Of a stretch of 37,255 bases of DNA, positions 26,722 through 34,682 are shown in pieces (within the stretch, counting starts at the first letter, position 1; every line of letters starts with the position of its first letter). The position numbers and the translations under genes were made by a program. Under the pieces are notes generated by a model. The model was not told where the DNA came from and made no database searches. It worked only from the letters and a program-made list of their open reading frames with translations. Source of the stretch: Bacteroidia bacterium (GTDB lineage Bacteria > Bacteroidota > Bacteroidia > NS11-12g > UBA955); contig JAOASJ010000093.1 of NCBI GenBank assembly GCA_030158725.1, forward strand, positions 1-37,255, written 5' to 3'.

Positions 26722-27180
26722 CTATTTTACAAATTTAACATACCGATCACCGTCGGTGTTAAACCATGGAATGAGTTCCATGCTTGTTGTAGTTTTGCTT
26801 TTAAATTTCCAAGAAATACTAACCCAATCAAGTGCTGAGTTTTTCTTAATGTTTAAAATCAATTTGCTATAATCTTCGTTGCATTCCCAAGTTCCAGTAA
26901 AAGTATCTGTGCTGTTTCTTGCTTCAAATGGGCCGTCGTAATACGTGTTTTTATACAACTTAAAGACATAATCGCTATACATTGAAGTGGTGTCTCTTCC
27001 CTCAAATTTGGCTTGAAATACACGTATGTCTTTATTTAGAATATAGTCTTCAAAAAACTTATTCATAGTTGAAGGTTCATAAGCTTTCTGTGCAATTATT
27101 TCCTCCTTCTTTTTGCATGAGTTCATGCCCATTACAAACAAGAAAATTGATAGAACTAATATTAAGTTTTTGAGTTTCAT
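26722..27180 (-). CDS. Small lipoprotein of unknown function
   Basis: A 152-aa protein with a lipoprotein signal peptide and lipobox MNSC (lipidated C22), followed by KKKEE, which fits surface or periplasmic lipoproteins. The mature part contains TGTWECNEDYSKLILNI and ISWKFKSKTTTSMELIPW, resembling a small lipocalin-like beta barrel, but I cannot assign a family. Its start overlaps the rpoN stop by one base (TAATG), so it is translated with rpoN, an unusual pairing. It converges on bcp. Confidence 0.8.
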   Translation of the reverse strand: MKLKNLILVLSIFLFVMGMNSCKKKEEIIAQKAYEPSTMNKFFEDYILNKDIRVFQAKFEGRDTTSMYSDYVFKLYKNTYYDGPFEARNSTDTFTGTWECNEDYSKLILNIKKNSALDWVSISWKFKSKTTTSMELIPWFNTDGDRYVKFVK

Positions 27181-28667
27181 TACAATTCTTTGCGCAACCT
27201 AGCTACAGGAATATTCAATTGCTCTCTATATTTTGCCACAGTGCGTCTTGCAATATTATAACCTTTCTCTTTTAACAAATCCATTAGAGCCTCATCTGTT
27301 AATGGCTTTTTCTTGCTTTCACCATCAATAGCATCACTCAGAATTTTCTTAACTTCCCTATTGCTCACTTCTTCCCCACTTTCATTCAATATGCCTTCGC
27401 TAAAGAAATATTTCAATGGATAAATACCAAAATCTGTTTGCACATATTTGCTGTTTGCTACCCTTGAAATGGTTGAAATATCCATTTGAATTTTATCGGC
27501 AATGTCTTTTAAAATCATTGGTCTCAAAGACATTTCATCACCATATAAGAAAAAGTCTCTTTGAGCTTGTACAATAGCCGTCATGGTTAATTGCAAGGTT
27601 TGTTGTCTTTGCTTAACACTGTCAATAAACCATTTTGCACCATCCAACTTTTGCTTTATGTATTGAACGGCATCTTTTAAATGCTTGTCTTTACCTGCAT
27701 CCTTATCGTAAGCCTGAAGAGTTTCACTATATGAATGACTCAACTTAAGTTCTGGTGCATTTCTAGAATTCAATATAACACGCAATACACTGTCTTCATT
27801 AATTACTGTAAAATCAGGAATTATATATTGAGAAACAGATTGAGATTGAGATTGCCCAGGTTTTGGGTTCAATTTAGTTATCTCAGTCAATGCGCCTTTT
27901 AAATCATCGTCGTTAATTTTTAAAGCACTTTTAATTTTATCATAATGCTTTTTAACAAACGCCTCCATGTAATCGGCAATAATCTTTTCAGCTAAATCTA
28001 AAGACTTATTCCCTCCGTAATCCTTTTTATACAATTGAAGCAACAAACACTCTTGCAAATTTCTTGCGCCTATGCCTGGTGGATCAAAATTTTGAATCTT
28101 AGTTAATATTCTTTCTAACTGATCTTCACTTGTACTAATGTTTTCAGTAAAAGCCAAATCATTGACAATTGCACTCAATTCACGTCTTAAATACCCATCT
28201 TCTTCGATGTTTCCAACTATGTGCATGGCCAATTGAAGGTCTATGCCTTCTTCAAAATTTGAATGAACTTGGTCAACCAAGAAGTCATAGAAACTCTGCT
28301 GATAGGCAATTGGCATTTCTTTTTGCTCTTCATCGCCATAATCATCGGTCATTTTGAAACTGGCGCTGCTGTCATCTCCGCTTAAAAACTCTGAAACATT
28401 AAAGTCATCGTTGTCAAAAGAATCTCCAGTATTAAAATCATCATTCAAAGAATCTTCATTGCTAAACTCGTCTTTTTTAGTCTCAGATCCGGTAAAAGTA
28501 GTAGGATCCATTTCATCTTCTCCCTTCTCTAGCGCAGGATTGTCCAATAATTCTTGTTCCACTCTTTCTTCAAAATCAGCTGTTGTCATTTGCAACAATT
28601 TGATGAATTGAATCTGTTGTGGAGACAATTTCTGGAGGAGCTTTTGACTAAGGGATTGCTTAAGCAT
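27180..28667 (-). CDS. rpoN: RNA polymerase sigma-54 factor
   Basis: A 495-aa sigma-54. Region I is at the N-terminus (LKQSLSQKLLQKLSPQQIQFIKLLQM), followed by an acidic region II (about 50-120). The core-binding region follows, and a helix-turn-helix lies around 395-430. The RpoN box ARRTVAKYRE is at 473-482. Length and domain order are normal. It directs transcription from -24/-12 promoters and needs an AAA+ enhancer-binding protein; none is encoded in the window. A -7-like element with one mismatch (TTACTTTG, 28709-28702) lies 34 nt upstream, back to back with the asnS promoter. Confidence 0.97.
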   Translation of the reverse strand: MLKQSLSQKLLQKLSPQQIQFIKLLQMTTADFEERVEQELLDNPALEKGEDEMDPTTFTGSETKKDEFSNEDSLNDDFNTGDSFDNDDFNVSEFLSGDDSSASFKMTDDYGDEEQKEMPIAYQQSFYDFLVDQVHSNFEEGIDLQLAMHIVGNIEEDGYLRRELSAIVNDLAFTENISTSEDQLERILTKIQNFDPPGIGARNLQECLLLQLYKKDYGGNKSLDLAEKIIADYMEAFVKKHYDKIKSALKINDDDLKGALTEITKLNPKPGQSQSQSVSQYIIPDFTVINEDSVLRVILNSRNAPELKLSHSYSETLQAYDKDAGKDKHLKDAVQYIKQKLDGAKWFIDSVKQRQQTLQLTMTAIVQAQRDFFLYGDEMSLRPMILKDIADKIQMDISTISRVANSKYVQTDFGIYPLKYFFSEGILNESGEEVSNREVKKILSDAIDGESKKKPLTDEALMDLLKEKGYNIARRTVAKYREQLNIPVARLRKEL

Positions 28668-28701
28668 TATGAAATTTTCTCTTTAATACTGAAATTATGT
28701 G

Positions 28702-28709
28702 CAAAGTAA
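28702..28709 (-). promoter_or_regulatory. -7-like element TTACTTTG of rpoN
   Basis: One mismatch to TAnnTTTG (second position). It is 34 nt before the rpoN ATG and only 2 bp from the divergent asnS element. Confidence 0.45.
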
Positions 28710-28711
28710 AC

Positions 28712-28719
28712 TAATTTTG
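28712..28719 (+). promoter_or_regulatory. -7 element TAATTTTG of asnS
   Basis: A perfect TAnnTTTG match, 28 nt before the asnS ATG, giving a short conventional leader. It lies back to back with the rpoN element. Confidence 0.6.
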
Positions 28720-28747
28720 CAGTTTATTAAAAAGAAAACATTTAAAA

Positions 28748-30262
28748 ATGTATATCAAAGAAATACCTCAATTTGAAGGAAAAGAAGTTGTATTAAAAGG
28801 ATGGGTTGCGAACCGCAGAGACAGTAAGGGTTTGGTTTTCATAAATCTTCGCGATGGAAGTGGATTGTGTCAGTGTATTGCAGACGCAAATAAAATTACT
28901 GAAGAAGAATTTGAAAATGCTGGCAAACTAAGTCTTGAAAGTGCTGCAGAAATACACGGTATCGTTGTAAAAGACGAACGTCAAATTGGTGGTTTTGAAA
29001 TACAAGTGACCAAGTTAATTGTCATTCAAATTGCTGAAGAATATCCAATTGCAAAAAAAGAGCATGGTATAGAATTCTTAATGGACAAACGTCACCTATG
29101 GCTAAGAAGCCAACGTCAATGGGCCATCTTAAGAATCAGAAATACCATTATCTACAGCATACATCAATTTTTCCAAAAGGAAGGTTTTGTACAAATGGAT
29201 GCCCCTATTTTTACAGGCAATGCTTGTGAAGGTACAACCAATCTTTTCGAAACAGACTTTTATGGCGACCCCGCTTATCTAAGTCAAAGTGGACAGTTAT
29301 ACGGTGAAGCTATGGCAATGGCATTTGGTAAAATCTATACCTTCGGCCCAACATTCAGAGCAGAAAAAAGTAAAACACGTCGTCACTTATCTGAATTTTG
29401 GATGATTGAACCTGAGGTTGCTTTCATGGACATCCACGAAAACATGGATCTAATTGAAAACTTCTTGCAATTCGTTATCAGAGCGGTATTGGACAACTGC
29501 CAAAACGAACTTAAATTAATTGATAGAGATACCAGCATACTTGAGTCTAGTTTGAAAAAATTCCCTCGCTTAAGCTATGATGAAGCAGTTGCTATCATTA
29601 AAGGAGAAAAAGATGTAAATGGTCAAAACAGCATAAAATCTCTTGAAGATGAATTGGCAAAAGTTGAATTGGAAATAGCGGCTGCCAACGCTGAAATTGC
29701 AGATAGAGAAGCAAAATTGGCTGTTCCTGGTATGAAAAAAGGTGAAATCAATTTTAACCAAAACAAAATTGCTACCCTTAAAAACGACTTAAAAGATTTA
29801 GAGGAACAACAAAGAAATATTCCTCAATGGATACAAAGCGCTAAGAACTTTGAATATGGTAACGACCTAGGTGGTAGCGACGAAACAGTTATTACAAGAT
29901 TGTTTGATGTTCCTGTTATGGTTTACGATTGGCCACATGAAGTTAAAGCCTTCTACTTAAAGCGCAACCCTAACGATCAAAGATTCGCTAGAGGTGTCGA
30001 TGTTTTAGCACCAGAAGGTTATGGTGAAATTGTTGGTGGTGGTGAACGTGAAACAGACGAGCAAAAATTGCGCGATAAAATCATTGAGCATGATCTACCA
30101 ATGGCTGAATTCGAGTGGTACCTTGACTTAAGAAAATACGGAAGTGTTCCACATGCTGGTTTTGGATTAGGTTTAGAACGCTTGGTAACTTGGTTGTGCA
30201 AACTAAAACACGTGCGCGAAAGTATTCCATTCCCTAGAATGTATGGTAGATTGTTGCCATAA
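28748..30262 (+). CDS. asnS: Asparaginyl-tRNA synthetase with a coiled-coil insertion
   Basis: A 504-aa class IIb aminoacyl-tRNA synthetase charging tRNA-Asn. The N-terminal OB-fold anticodon-binding domain (about 1-110) includes GWVANRRDSKGLVFINLRDGSG. The catalytic core shows motif 2 (FGPTFRAEKSKTRRHLSEFWMIEPE) and motif 3 (GFGLGLERLV near residue 477). Compared with the 466-aa E. coli enzyme there is an extra segment at about residues 287-366 between motifs 2 and 3. It is rich in E, A, K and L, with the pattern LAKVELEIAAANAEIADREAKL, then LKNDLKDLEEQQ, and is predicted to form an antiparallel coiled coil. The rest of the active site appears intact. Confidence 0.95.
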   Translation: MYIKEIPQFEGKEVVLKGWVANRRDSKGLVFINLRDGSGLCQCIADANKITEEEFENAGKLSLESAAEIHGIVVKDERQIGGFEIQVTKLIVIQIAEEYPIAKKEHGIEFLMDKRHLWLRSQRQWAILRIRNTIIYSIHQFFQKEGFVQMDAPIFTGNACEGTTNLFETDFYGDPAYLSQSGQLYGEAMAMAFGKIYTFGPTFRAEKSKTRRHLSEFWMIEPEVAFMDIHENMDLIENFLQFVIRAVLDNCQNELKLIDRDTSILESSLKKFPRLSYDEAVAIIKGEKDVNGQNSIKSLEDELAKVELEIAAANAEIADREAKLAVPGMKKGEINFNQNKIATLKNDLKDLEEQQRNIPQWIQSAKNFEYGNDLGGSDETVITRLFDVPVMVYDWPHEVKAFYLKRNPNDQRFARGVDVLAPEGYGEIVGGGERETDEQKLRDKIIEHDLPMAEFEWYLDLRKYGSVPHAGFGLGLERLVTWLCKLKHVRESIPFPRMYGRLLP

Positions 30263-30586
30263 TACTTAAAGTATAATATACTAGAAATTTAGTTTCATTT
30301 TTAATCGCAGTTCAGCAATTAAGCAATATTTTAATCGCTGAGTGACTTTATGAAATTTTTTGTAATGCTAAATTTATTTAGCGGCAATTCAATTTCTATA
30401 ATAATTTATTGAAAAATAAATTTACACTAAGCTATTGATATTGATGCTGTTGAGGCTTAGCACTATTTAGTATCGATTAAGTTCGATTATTGAATGTCTA
30501 AGTAAATTATACTAATATCCTATCAATCAATTAATTAAAGTAAAATATTAATAAAATTTTAACTTTAAAATGCGGATGAATTTCAA
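30263..30586. other. AT-rich intergenic region between asnS and the OmpA-like gene
   Basis: No gene is seen. Small symmetric elements follow asnS: TACTT-A-AAGTA at 30263-30273 and AGTAT-AAT-ATACT at 30270-30282. A 10-bp direct repeat TTTTAATCGC occurs at 30299-30308 and 30329-30338 (period 30). An inverted pair CTAAGC/GCTTAG lies near 30430-30465. The downstream end holds the promoter of the OmpA-like gene. Confidence 0.5.
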
Positions 30587-30594
30587 TATTTTTG
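30564..30594 (+). promoter_or_regulatory. Promoter of the OmpA-like gene (TTTA-N19-TATTTTTG)
   Basis: The best complete promoter in the window: a -33-like TTTA (30564-30567), a spacer of exactly 19 bp and a perfect -7 element TATTTTTG (30587-30594). The ATG at 30601 follows 6 nt later, so the transcript should start at or next to the start codon. Confidence 0.7.
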
Positions 30595-30600
30595 CGTCGC

Positions 30601-32436
30601 ATGAAAAATTTCCGACTACAATTAGTGCTACTAGGTTTGCTAATATGCCTTAGCACTCAAGTAACATTCTCTCAAACACCAATTAAGAAAAACGATGGTA
30701 AAGTAAGTTCTCAACCTGCTGCGCCTATCACTCAGAAATACAGCCTATATTTTGATATTGGTAAAGATAAAATTAAACCTGAAGGCTACAAAGCTCTTGA
30801 CTCTTTGGTTTCTTTACTACAAACCAATCCAAATGTAAGACGTATTCAAGTGAATGGATATGCTGATACAACTGGCGGTGCTGAAGCCAATTTGGAACTT
30901 TCAAACCGCCGTACCGATACCGTATCTAATTACATCACAGGTAAAGGTCTGATGAAGTTTAAAGTTAAATTTGCCTCTGCCTTTTTTGGTGAGACCGCCA
31001 CGGGTAAAGAAGCTGACTTAAGTGAAATGCGTCGCGTGGATGTTGTGCTTTATATGGCCCGTCCAGACAGAGATACCATCATTAAATCAGGTTGTGCCTC
31101 TGTAAAAATTAAAGCAAATACATTTGAAAATTACAACAACGACGAATTGGTATTTAATTTCATTTATGTGGAAAGTGCTGATGACATGAAAAAATACAAT
31201 TTGAGCAACCTAGACAACGAAGGAAATAAACTTCTAAGTGCTGGCATGTTCAAAGTTACTGCTACGTTTAAGGGCAAACCAATTAAAGGAATTTTACCAG
31301 TTGAAGTTGAGTTGCCAATGGCTAATCATTCTACTGATTACAACCTTTACACAGGTATCGAAGAGAAAAGCAAACCTGTTTCCTGGAAGCTTACTGATAA
31401 AACAATAGCTAACAATAGAAGTACTTTTTCTGCAGGCGATAAATCTTGCTACACAAGTTCTATCAGCAATGTTAACTTAAACATTTGGCACAATGCTGGC
31501 AAAAAATACAGCTGCGGATATTGCAATGCCGATCCATTCGGTGGACTAGAAACCCCAGACAAATCAAATTCTTTAGCGCGCTTTGGCGACGATAAAACCA
31601 TCGTTATTTTAAATGATGGATGTTTCAAGAAAATGGACGTGAACAGCACCTACATGCAAGTAGTTGATGGTTTATACCCTAATGAATACTTGAACTTCTG
31701 CAACAGTTTCCTTTTACCTGGTGTAGGCAATGTTCCTCAAATTCCGAAATTTGAGCGTGAAATCGTAAAGTTTATTGACTTTAATGTTTCTCAAAAAAAT
31801 GATACCGCTGACATGATTATGGTTAAAAAAACCAAAGTATTAATCATGATTCCTAAAAGCAAATTCCCAGCGCATGAAGGCAAACAATACGCAATACTTC
31901 CTGCTGATACTAAAAAAGACAATTTCTTCGATTGGACCACTAAAATTGTTCTAAACGATGCTTGTCAAGGTTTAGCCAATTGCGACTACTGGATTTTTGA
32001 AGCACCATTCTCAGGTTTCTATTCTTTATTGGAATTAACCCCACTTGAAAAAGGTAGTTCAAAATCAAAAAGCACTGAAACTGATAATGGAGAAGTAGCT
32101 AGTTCTGGTAACTATGTAAAAATTAAAACCAAAAAATTCAACAATGTATTGGTAATATATGGTGCCAAAGAGGAAGATAAAACTACAACAGCTTCATTTA
32201 TCAAAAACAAAGGCAAACACAGTTTTAACCAACCATTTATCAGTAAGAAAGAAAAGAAAGCCTATGCAGACCATGTCTTTATGGCCTATGTGGTTGTAAA
32301 CGGTAAACGTTATGCTTGGATTGGTAAAGGCAGTGAGTTGAAAACGAATTTCTTCACCGGCAATTGGAAAACACCAAAATTGGTTTATGTTCCTGATGAA
32401 CAGTGGGAAGAATTTGTAAAGAAAGCCTGCGAATAA
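30601..32436 (+). CDS. Exported protein with N-terminal OmpA-like domain and long unknown C-terminal part
   Basis: A 611-aa exported protein. The signal peptide is about residues 1-24 (cleavage near TFSQ). An OmpA/MotB-type peptidoglycan-binding domain spans 48-150: YFDIGKDKIKPEG, the NGYADTTGG segment with D89, and LSNRR (100-104) with the conserved Arg, followed by RRVDVVLYM. The remaining about 455 residues match no family I know. They contain about ten cysteines (CGYC near 300, others spread to the C-terminal CE) and look beta-rich, possibly a disulfide-bonded periplasmic module. OmpA domains usually sit at the C-terminus, so the order is reversed here. ATG 30601 is chosen because the in-frame TTG at 30592 lies inside the -7 promoter element. 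Confidence 0.85.
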   Translation: MKNFRLQLVLLGLLICLSTQVTFSQTPIKKNDGKVSSQPAAPITQKYSLYFDIGKDKIKPEGYKALDSLVSLLQTNPNVRRIQVNGYADTTGGAEANLELSNRRTDTVSNYITGKGLMKFKVKFASAFFGETATGKEADLSEMRRVDVVLYMARPDRDTIIKSGCASVKIKANTFENYNNDELVFNFIYVESADDMKKYNLSNLDNEGNKLLSAGMFKVTATFKGKPIKGILPVEVELPMANHSTDYNLYTGIEEKSKPVSWKLTDKTIANNRSTFSAGDKSCYTSSISNVNLNIWHNAGKKYSCGYCNADPFGGLETPDKSNSLARFGDDKTIVILNDGCFKKMDVNSTYMQVVDGLYPNEYLNFCNSFLLPGVGNVPQIPKFEREIVKFIDFNVSQKNDTADMIMVKKTKVLIMIPKSKFPAHEGKQYAILPADTKKDNFFDWTTKIVLNDACQGLANCDYWIFEAPFSGFYSLLELTPLEKGSSKSKSTETDNGEVASSGNYVKIKTKKFNNVLVIYGAKEEDKTTTASFIKNKGKHSFNQPFISKKEKKAYADHVFMAYVVVNGKRYAWIGKGSELKTNFFTGNWKTPKLVYVPDEQWEEFVKKACE

Positions 32437-32454
32437 TTTTATAAAACAATATTT

Positions 32455-32485
32455 AAAAAGCCTTCCCTTTCGGAAGGCTTTTTTT
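32455..32485. terminator. Bidirectional intrinsic terminator
   Basis: A perfect 8-bp stem AGCCTTCC/GGAAGGCT (32459-32466 and 32472-32479) with a CTTTC loop, flanked by an A-run upstream and seven T downstream. It works for the OmpA-like gene on the plus strand and for mnmA on the minus strand, whose stop codon is 3 nt beyond the T-run. Confidence 0.92.
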
Positions 32486-32487
32486 AT

Positions 32488-33678
32488 TTAAGAGATTACA
32501 CCACTACCCACCAATTCATCTTCTAAGTACCATGCGGCAAACTGTCCTGCTGCTATGGCTTTGGTAGGATGCTCAAATAAAATATAAATACCTTCTTCTC
32601 TTTGATATAAGCGGCCATTTGCCAAAGTTTGTCTGTAGCGAATTCTCAAAAGAAAATCTTTCTCTTCGCCTATTGCTAATTTTAAATCTTCTCTTATCCA
32701 ATGCACATCTGCTTGGGGAACAAACAAACCATTGCGCAATAAGCCAGGGTGCTGATCGCCCATTCCAACATAAATGGTATTGGTAATTGTATCTGTTGCA
32801 ATAACAAACATCCCCTCAGCTTTACCGCCTACATTCAAACCTTTTCTCTGACCTATGGTAAAATAATGTGCACCACTGTGCTCACCTACTTTTTTTCCAT
32901 CTGTTTCTTGGTATTTAATGGCGCGGGTAAATGCGTGTAAGTCTTCGTCACTGCTCGAATACCTTGGCGTCTCAACATTGCTGTATAAACTAGAATTTGC
33001 AGCTATTTCAATAATATTTCCCGTTTTGGGTTTTAATTGTTGTTGCAAAAATTCTGGTAAACGCACTTTTCCTATAAAACAAAGTCCTTGCGAATCTTTT
33101 TTAGTGGCAGTGGCCAATCCCATTTTTGCCGCTATCTCTCTTACTTCTGGTTTGGTTAAATGGCCAATTGGAAATAAGGCTTTTGATAATTGCTTTTGAG
33201 TGACTTGACACAAGAAATAACTTTGGTCTTTGTTGCCGTCTTTTCCCGCCAACAATCGGTATACCTTGCCTTCTGCTGTATCTATTTCTTCTTTTCTGCA
33301 ATAGTGCCCAGTTGCTACATAGTCAGCCCCCAGTTTCACCGCTGCATTTAAAAATACATCAAACTTTATTTCACGGTTGCACAATACATCTGGATTAGGT
33401 GTTCTACCAGCTTCGTACTCAGCAAACATATAATCTACTATGCGCTTTTTATATTCTTCGCTTAAGTCAATCGTTTGAAAAGGAATGCCCAAACTTTCAG
33501 CCACCATGATGGCATCGTTGCTGTCGTCAATCCAAGGACATTCATCACTAATGGTTACTGAAGTATCGTGCCAGTTTTTCATAAACATACCTATAACTTC
33601 ATGTCCTGCTTCTTGCAAGAGATATGCCGCTACAGATGAATCTACTCCACCACTTAAACCTACTACAACCTTAGCCAT
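32488..33678 (-). CDS. mnmA: tRNA-specific 2-thiouridylase MnmA
   Basis: A 396-aa enzyme that makes s2U34 in tRNA-Lys, tRNA-Glu and tRNA-Gln using ATP and sulfur relayed from a cysteine desulfurase. The PP-loop is [12 protein letters not shown] (residues 7-18). The two catalytic cysteines are C100 (DVLCNRE) and C200 (GLCFIGK), with TGHYCR at 123-128. I start at ATG 33678: an upstream in-frame start at 33723 would add 15 residues not expected in the family and lies upstream of a perfect -7 element. Length is usual for the Bacteroidota version. Confidence 0.96.
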   Translation of the reverse strand: MAKVVVGLSGGVDSSVAAYLLQEAGHEVIGMFMKNWHDTSVTISDECPWIDDSNDAIMVAESLGIPFQTIDLSEEYKKRIVDYMFAEYEAGRTPNPDVLCNREIKFDVFLNAAVKLGADYVATGHYCRKEEIDTAEGKVYRLLAGKDGNKDQSYFLCQVTQKQLSKALFPIGHLTKPEVREIAAKMGLATATKKDSQGLCFIGKVRLPEFLQQQLKPKTGNIIEIAANSSLYSNVETPRYSSSDEDLHAFTRAIKYQETDGKKVGEHSGAHYFTIGQRKGLNVGGKAEGMFVIATDTITNTIYVGMGDQHPGLLRNGLFVPQADVHWIREDLKLAIGEEKDFLLRIRYRQTLANGRLYQREEGIYILFEHPTKAIAAGQFAAWYLEDELVGSGVIS

Positions 33679-33689
33679 GTTTGAAGCCG

Positions 33690-33697
33690 CAAAGATA
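33690..33697 (-). promoter_or_regulatory. -7 element TATCTTTG of mnmA
   Basis: A perfect TAnnTTTG match, 11 nt before the mnmA ATG at 33678. It decides the start, because the upstream alternative would begin before transcription does. Confidence 0.65.
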
Positions 33698-33797
33698 CAA
33701 ATTAAAAATTGTCTGCTCTTCATCTATTCCAATCTTGACATAAGTGGAATCTATAGAAATTATCCATTCTATGTCAAAAGCATTCATTACAATTTGC

Positions 33798-33805
33798 TAA
33801 ATTTG
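33798..33805 (+). promoter_or_regulatory. -7 element TAAATTTG of the flavin reductase gene
   Basis: A perfect TAnnTTTG match with only 4 nt before the ATG at 33810, predicting a leaderless mRNA. Confidence 0.65.
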
Positions 33806-33809
33806 CAAC

Positions 33810-34649
33810 ATGTTATCATTAAATCCTTCAGAATTAACAATTCCAAAATTACACCAACTTTTATTGGGAAGTGTAGGGCCTCGACCAATTTGTTTTGCAA
33901 GTACTGTAGATAAAGATGGCAACAGAAATCTTGCGCCATTTAGCTTTTTTAATGTGTTTAGTGCAAACCCACCAATTTTGGTTTTTTCTCCAGCAAGAAG
34001 TGGAAGAACAGGTGAAAGTAAAGACACATACAAGAATGTTAAAGAAGTGGCAGAAGTGGTTATCAATGTGGTAACTTACAATATGGTGCAGCAAATGTCT
34101 TTGGCAAGTTCTCCTTTCCCAAAGGGTGTCGATGAATTTGTTAAAACAGGTTTTACCCCAATTGAATCTGAGTTGGTTAAACCTGCCCGTGTTAAAGAAA
34201 GTCCCGTTCAACTTGAATGTGTTGTAGAAAATATTATTGAATTGGGCCAAGAAGGTGGTGCAGGTAACCTCATTATTTGCAAAGTCGTTAAAATGCACAT
34301 TCAAGAAAATGCACTAAACGAACACGGTCAAATTGATCAAACAAAAATTGATTTGGTGGCCCGTATGGGTGGCGATTGGTACTGCAGAGCCAATGGAGAA
34401 GCATTGTTCGAATTGGTAAAACCACTTACTATCTGTGGCATTGGTGTAGATGCTCTACCTGAACATATTCGATTGAGCCATATTCTAACAGGAAATGATT
34501 TGGGTAAACTTGGAAATGTTGAAGAAGCTCCGAGCCATGAGTCCTCAACAGAAATCAAAACCAAGTATGCCGGCCAAGATTCAATTCTAGTTGCAAAAGA
34601 ATTGCTCAATAAAGAACTTGCAAAAGAAGCTTTGGCTTTGTTGTGGTAG
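33810..34649 (+). CDS. Flavin reductase family protein (FMN-binding split barrel)
   Basis: A 279-aa protein of the flavin reductase/DIM6-NTAB family, a split beta-barrel binding FMN and using NAD(P)H. Recognisable parts are GPRPICFASTVDKDGNRNLAP (residues 18-38), SFFNVFSANPPILVFSP (39-55), KDTYKNV and the C-terminal part of the barrel through about residue 190. The tail of about 80 residues (KPLTICGIGVDALPEHIR, then AKELLNKELAKEALALLW) is an extension seen in Bacteroidota members. The substrate partner, if any, is unknown. Codons 204-230 are duplicated at the window end (37172-37255). Confidence 0.88.
   Translation: MLSLNPSELTIPKLHQLLLGSVGPRPICFASTVDKDGNRNLAPFSFFNVFSANPPILVFSPARSGRTGESKDTYKNVKEVAEVVINVVTYNMVQQMSLASSPFPKGVDEFVKTGFTPIESELVKPARVKESPVQLECVVENIIELGQEGGAGNLIICKVVKMHIQENALNEHGQIDQTKIDLVARMGGDWYCRANGEALFELVKPLTICGIGVDALPEHIRLSHILTGNDLGKLGNVEEAPSHESSTEIKTKYAGQDSILVAKELLNKELAKEALALLW
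34417..34500 (+). repeat. Direct repeat, copy 1 (inside the flavin reductase gene)
   Basis: 84 nt that recur at 37172-37255 with two differences (T34436/C37191 and T34445/C37200). Both are third codon positions and synonymous (Cys and Gly codons). Copy 1 encodes residues 204-230 of the intact gene. The two copies are 2755 nt apart, in the same orientation, bracketing the T9SS repeat-protein gene. Confidence 0.95.
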
Positions 34650-34682
34650 ATTGCATAGATTTCACTCTTAAGCGCTTTTTAC

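Noticed and set aside
30299-30338. Start of a CRISPR or other repeat array
   Set aside because: Only two 10-bp copies (TTTTAATCGC) with a 30-nt period; no further units, no cas genes.
30592-30600. TTG start for the OmpA-like protein
   Set aside because: It lies inside the -7 element TATTTTTG; ATG 30601 begins a normal signal peptide.
33679-33723. N-terminal extension of MnmA by 15 residues
   Set aside because: The PP-loop enzyme normally begins at M-A-K-V, and a perfect promoter element lies inside the extension.
33861-34304. 147-codon open frame on the minus strand inside the flavin reductase gene
   Set aside because: It is rich in Cys, His, Asn and Phe as expected of an antisense shadow and has no recognisable domain; the plus-strand gene is clearly real.
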